Positions 60,767 through 64,000 of a stretch of DNA of 64,000 nucleotides are shown here, piece by piece. Source of the DNA: Denitrificimonas caeni (lineage in GTDB: Bacteria; Pseudomonadota; Gammaproteobacteria; Pseudomonadales; Pseudomonadaceae); the NCBI RefSeq assembly GCF_905120345.1, contig NZ_CAJHOA010000009.1, forward strand, positions 41,573 through 105,572. The letters are read 5' to 3'. Numbering within the stretch: position 1 is the first letter of the stretch; every line of letters starts with the position of its first letter. A program made the translations under genes and the position numbers. A model generated the notes under the pieces. The model was given only the letters and a program-made list of their open reading frames with translations, was not told where the DNA came from and ran no database searches.

Positions 60767-61774
60767 TTGTCTTCGTCTTTACTACGTTCATTACTGGCGA
60801 CTTTCTCGCTGATATCTATAGTTTTTATTAGCTCATCGACTTTTGCTGCAGCACCGACAACATTTTCCCAAGCAAAAGTTGCTCTAAAAAAGCACATCTA
60901 CTTTGACCAAAACAACCACGGCGCTCTGGGCACGCTTTACTGCGGCTGTGATTGGCAGTGGGTGGGGAGTTCCGGAGGACGCATTGATCCTGAGCGCTGT
61001 GGCTATACAATCCGTGCTATCGAAAACCGCGGCATCCGCACCGAGATAGAGCATATCGTTCCCGCCAGCTGGTTTGGGCAACAAAGACAATGCTGGCAAA
61101 ACGGCGGGCGTAAAAACTGCAACAAAAACGATCCCGTCTTTAGCCTGATGGAAGCTGACTTACATAACATGTCAGTGAGCATTGGTGAGCTCAACGCCAA
61201 CCGTTCAAATTATCGCTTTGGTCTTCTACCGAGTACGCCACAACAGCACGGCCTATGCAAAAGTAAAGTCGATTTTAAGGCGCGCGTCTTTGAACCCCGA
61301 GACGAGGTTAAAGGCTTAGTCGCCCGCGTCAATTTTTACATGCATGATCGCTACAATCTCACCATGAGCGAGCCCCAGCAGCGCTTGTTTATTGCGTGGA
61401 ATAAACAGTTTCCGGTGAGTCGTTGGGAGCTAGAACGGGATCAGCGTATTACTCAAGTGATGGGCCATAGCAATGGTTTTGTCACGGGAAAGCGCACCTG
61501 GAGCTTCAAACATCGCAACAGTGGTATAGGTGTGCTCACAGCGACCGCGAAAACACCTCGCACACAGTTACCGAAGACAGTTAACAGCAATAAGACTCGA
61601 ACACAAAAAAGTGATGCGGCAGTGTTACCGATACGCGGTAACCGTAACAGCAAGATTTACCATACAGAAAACTGCTCAAGCTATAACTCAATGAAACCAA
61701 GCAATATCGTTAACTTCTCTAGCGAAGCTGATGCGCTGAATGCCGGTTATCGCAAAGCGAAAAATTGTCGCTGA
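60767..61774 (+). CDS. Secreted endonuclease I-family nuclease with Ada-like C-terminal domain
   Basis: 335 residues from TTG 60767, which has AAGGA 7 nt upstream and yields a proper signal peptide (SLLRSLLATFSLISIVFISSSTFAA). The catalytic domain is of the EndA/Vvn type: IEHIVPASWF carries the metal-binding His, and ADLHNMSVSIGELNANRSNYRFG the Asn/Glu part. Cysteines such as CGC and CGY suggest disulfides. The last 50 residues (NRNSKIYHTENCSSYNSM to GYRKAKNC) resemble the Ada-type zinc/metal-binding domain found at the end of some extracellular nucleases. Likely a non-specific DNase in the periplasm or outside the cell, for DNA scavenging or competition. Confidence 0.85.
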   Translation: MSSSLLRSLLATFSLISIVFISSSTFAAAPTTFSQAKVALKKHIYFDQNNHGALGTLYCGCDWQWVGSSGGRIDPERCGYTIRAIENRGIRTEIEHIVPASWFGQQRQCWQNGGRKNCNKNDPVFSLMEADLHNMSVSIGELNANRSNYRFGLLPSTPQQHGLCKSKVDFKARVFEPRDEVKGLVARVNFYMHDRYNLTMSEPQQRLFIAWNKQFPVSRWELERDQRITQVMGHSNGFVTGKRTWSFKHRNSGIGVLTATAKTPRTQLPKTVNSNKTRTQKSDAAVLPIRGNRNSKIYHTENCSSYNSMKPSNIVNFSSEADALNAGYRKAKNCR

Positions 61775-61803
61775 CAGCGCGACGGAATCGTTGCAACACC
61801 ATC

Positions 61804-61825
61804 GAATCATTCACTGCAATGATTC
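61804..61825 (+). repeat. Small inverted repeat after the endonuclease gene
   Basis: GAATCATT (61804-61811) and AATGATTC (61818-61825) with a 6-base loop, 29 bp after the stop. It could be a weak terminator; only a short T run follows. Confidence 0.4.
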
Positions 61826-61915
61826 AGTCCTTTCCCACAGCATTGTAGTGTAGTGCCTGCAAGAGCAGCGCGCAGGTAGTGAGGCATGCCTAGAATGCTG
61901 AGTAAAAGAAAGGCT

Positions 61916-62803
61916 CTAGACGGCCTCTGTCTGCTTTTTTAATGGCCTTGTCCAGCGCTCAGATAGAACCACGCCAAACAAGGTCAAGCCACCACCTAAT
62001 GCGTGATACAGCGCCAAGCGTTCCGACAGGACTAGCGCAGCAATAATAATAGTCAGCACTGGCATTAAGTTAAAAAATACTGCCGTACGACTGGGGCCTA
62101 ACGAGCGGATGGCGCGCATCCACGCCAAAGGTGCAGCGATTGAAGCAAACACACAGGCAAATAAAACTAGAGGTAGGTTAGCGCTGTTTAAACCGGCTTT
62201 TTCTGAAAACCAAAACAGTGGAAACAACACCACTATCGCCACGAGAATTTGCAAGTACAACAATTGTAGCGCCGGTATTTCCATCTGCCAGTACTTCAGT
62301 AAAGTGCTGTACAGCGCATAGGCCAATGTAGCAATCAACATCATCGCATCGCCCATATTAATACCTTGCTGCATCAGAGTACTCAGATCACCATGACTGA
62401 CCACTAATAACACGCCTAAAAATGAGCATAGCGCGCCAAATATCGCCCCCATGGTCAAACGCTGGCCCAAAGCAACAATCGCCATTCCTAACGACATCAT
62501 CGGCATCAAGGATAAAATAATCCCCATATTGGTGGCCGAAGTTTTCGGTGCAGCAAAGTACGCGAGGCTCTGATAAATCGCCATGCCCAGCACGCCTAAG
62601 ACAAAAATCCTGAGTAGATGCGGACGAATATTAGGCCAATTGCGCAACACTGAACGCAAGATAAAAGGGGTAAATAACACCCCAGCGAAAACCCAGCGAT
62701 AAAAGCCTACTTCAGCGGGGAAAATCACCCCGACTGTCATTTTATTCACTACCGTATTGGCCGACCAAAATAATACCGCCAGCAATGGAAAAGCGTACTG
62801 CAT
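61916..62803 (-). CDS. EamA/DMT-family transporter
   Basis: 295-residue inner-membrane protein with about ten hydrophobic segments arranged as two EamA repeats (first around FPLLAVLFWSANTVVNKMTVG, second around ALYSTLLKYWQMEIPALQLLYLQ). Members export metabolites such as amino acids. I start at ATG 62803 (MQYAFPLLAVLFW) with AAGGA 9 nt upstream, not at the frame's first codon (62839). Divergent from an AraC regulator, which probably controls it. Confidence 0.87.
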   Translation of the reverse strand: MQYAFPLLAVLFWSANTVVNKMTVGVIFPAEVGFYRWVFAGVLFTPFILRSVLRNWPNIRPHLLRIFVLGVLGMAIYQSLAYFAAPKTSATNMGIILSLMPMMSLGMAIVALGQRLTMGAIFGALCSFLGVLLVVSHGDLSTLMQQGINMGDAMMLIATLAYALYSTLLKYWQMEIPALQLLYLQILVAIVVLFPLFWFSEKAGLNSANLPLVLFACVFASIAAPLAWMRAIRSLGPSRTAVFFNLMPVLTIIIAALVLSERLALYHALGGGLTLFGVVLSERWTRPLKKQTEAV

Positions 62804-62900
62804 ATCAAGCATCCTTATGAGCCAAGGCACCATTATCACCCTGTCCGAATAAAGAGCTATACTGTTTTTCAGTCAATTTATCGCAGATGCCAGACAATCC

Positions 62901-63692
62901 ATGCAGCACACTCTAAAAATCCATCAGAGCATGCCACAATTTAGCGACTTACCTGCGCCGCTGTTCTTTCGCTACGATGAGTTTGATGCGCAAAGTCATC
63001 ACCGTGCGCATGCGCATGCGTGGGGCCAGTTGAATTACAGCTCGCACGGCGTGATGCAATTAGAGATTGAGGGTCAACGCTTTATCTCACCACCGAGCTA
63101 TGCGGTATGGATTCCGCCACATGCCATCCATAGTGCTTATAATCGTCATAGCGTGGTCTATCGCTCAGTCTATTTGGATCTACCGCTGTGTGCTGACCTG
63201 CCTCAGCAGCCATGCAGCGTTATGATGAACGATATTTTAAAAGCCATTTTAAATAACTTTGCTGAACGTGACGTACAAATCCCACGCACGGCTGCGGATC
63301 AGCGTTTAGGTGCAGTATTGCTTGATCAACTGCATGCCGCAGCCGTTGAGCACAGCTACCTACCCTATGCCTGCAGCGCGCCAACCTCTTTTGTCGTGGA
63401 CAGTCTACGGGCGCAGCCGGGCAATACTGACACCCTCGCCACTTGGGCGGATCGGGTCTTTGTCAGCGAGCGTACCTTAGCCCGCCAGTTTGTCCGAGAA
63501 ACAGGTATCAGTTTCGGTGAATGGCGACAACGTTTACGCTTTCTAACAGCAATCGAACGCCTTGAAACAGCTCAATCGATTAAAGAAATTGCCTTTGATT
63601 TGGGCTATAGCAGTCCAAGTGCCTTTATCAGCATGTTCCAACGTCACGCACAATGCACACCTGAACACTACCGCCGTCAGCGCTGCAACTGA
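62901..63692 (+). CDS. AraC-family transcriptional regulator
   Basis: 263 residues. The N-terminal cupin-type domain shows HHRAHAHAWGQLNYSSHGVMQLEIEG and WIPPHAIHSAYN. The C-terminal pair of helix-turn-helix motifs shows VFVSERTLARQFVRETGISFGEWRQRLRFL and IAFDLGYSSPSAFISMFQRHAQCTPEHYRR. The histidine-rich cupin may bind a small ligand or metal. It is divergent from the EamA exporter, suggesting that it senses the exported compound. Specific ligand unknown. Confidence 0.9.
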   Translation: MQHTLKIHQSMPQFSDLPAPLFFRYDEFDAQSHHRAHAHAWGQLNYSSHGVMQLEIEGQRFISPPSYAVWIPPHAIHSAYNRHSVVYRSVYLDLPLCADLPQQPCSVMMNDILKAILNNFAERDVQIPRTAADQRLGAVLLDQLHAAAVEHSYLPYACSAPTSFVVDSLRAQPGNTDTLATWADRVFVSERTLARQFVRETGISFGEWRQRLRFLTAIERLETAQSIKEIAFDLGYSSPSAFISMFQRHAQCTPEHYRRQRCN

Positions 63693-63725
63693 ACGCAAGC
63701 TGCTCCAAATAAACAGCATGCTCGC

Positions 63726-63766
63726 ATATAAAACGGCTGGAGCACCACGCTAACAGCCGTTTTATA
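63726..63766. terminator. Bidirectional terminator between AraC gene and TRAP permease
   Basis: ATATAAAACGGCT (63726-63738) and its complement (63754-63766) form a 13-bp stem with A/T tracts on both ends, between convergent genes. Confidence 0.88.
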
Positions 63767-63790
63767 TTGCAGCAAACACAGTTTCGCACG

Positions 63791-64000
63791 TTACATCCCC
63801 AACATGTTCGGCAAGCCCATCGAGATGCTCGGCACATAGGTGATCAGCACCAAGAAGCCCAGCAGGATCATCAGCCATGGCATAGCAGCTTTGATCACCT
63901 CAGACAGCGGCATACCGGTCACTGCAGAGGTGACAAATAGGTTGAGCCCCACCGGCGGGGTGATCAAGCCGATCTCCATATTCACCACCATAATGATACC
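63791..64000 (-). CDS. TRAP transporter large permease DctM, C-terminal part (partial)
   Basis: The frame is open to the right edge, so only the last 69 residues are seen. NMEIGLITPPVGLNLFVTSAVTGMPLSEV is the conserved end of the DctM large permease, followed by a membrane segment (AMPWLMILLGFLVLITYVPSIS). DctM works with a small permease (DctQ) and a periplasmic binding protein (DctP) to import C4-dicarboxylates or related acids with sodium. The partner genes are expected outside the window. Confidence 0.9.
   Translation of the reverse strand, partial: GIIMVVNMEIGLITPPVGLNLFVTSAVTGMPLSEVIKAAMPWLMILLGFLVLITYVPSISMGLPNMLGM

Overview
This window is chromosomal DNA of a Pseudomonas-like gammaproteobacterium (family Pseudomonadaceae, probably a moderate-GC relative of Pseudomonas). 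The clues are the block tsaD-rpsU-dnaG-rpoD-tRNA, the neighbourhoods pilT/pilU-proC-yggT-yggU-metX-metW-rdgB-hemW-trmB-thiG-thiS, colR-colS-warA-inaA, piuA-piuB-piuC-speC-aer and spuDEFGH, and the characteristic N-termini of these proteins. I see no insertion sequence, prophage, CRISPR array or integron. The window is core genome assembled from several synteny blocks.

Layout. 1-6.5 kb: iron uptake (end of a PiuB-like reductase, PiuC, TonB receptor PiuA behind a Fur-like box), ornithine decarboxylase and an Aer-type chemoreceptor. 7-9.4 kb: a zinc-starvation pair, folE2 and a COG0523 GTPase, behind a perfect Zur-type palindrome. 9.4-18.6 kb: an ABC exporter, prfC, tatD, a second chemoreceptor and a penicillin acylase-family enzyme. 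18.6-27.8 kb: an envelope-modification region, with a three-gene operon (alkaline-phosphatase-fold transferase, PAP2 phosphatase, Cys-phosphatase) divergent from colRS, then warA, inaA and a second LtaS-like transferase. Two ColR-box-like sites link the parts.

27.9-35.5 kb: polyamine metabolism. A five-gene ABC importer (spuDEFGH) is divergent from aguB-aguA, which convert agmatine to putrescine. Two intercistronic hairpins divide the importer operon. 35.5-39 kb: cytochrome c', cytochrome b561 and the twitching ATPases pilU/pilT. 39-48.7 kb: proC, yggT, yggU, metX/metW, DUF4426, rdgB, hemW, DUF3392, trmB, thiG/thiS, DUF423 and mtgA. 48.7-54.1 kb: sodB, an ArgO/LysE exporter, cytochrome c5, dadX/dadA and folK/folB. 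54.1-60.5 kb: plsY, tsaD, the macromolecular-synthesis genes rpsU, dnaG and rpoD, and tRNA-Ile2. 60.5-64 kb: a secreted endonuclease I with an Ada-like C-terminal domain, an EamA exporter with a divergent AraC regulator, and the end of a TRAP permease.

There is no obviously new multi-gene system here. The most rewarding items are regulatory: the Zur, Fur and ColR sites, the spu intercistronic hairpins and the operator-like repeats between spu and agu. Next come the small genes missing from familiar blocks (yggS, yqeY, ridA, aguR). Several start codons are reassigned to TTG or GTG on Shine-Dalgarno evidence. All comparisons with other Pseudomonas genomes are from memory, not from a search.
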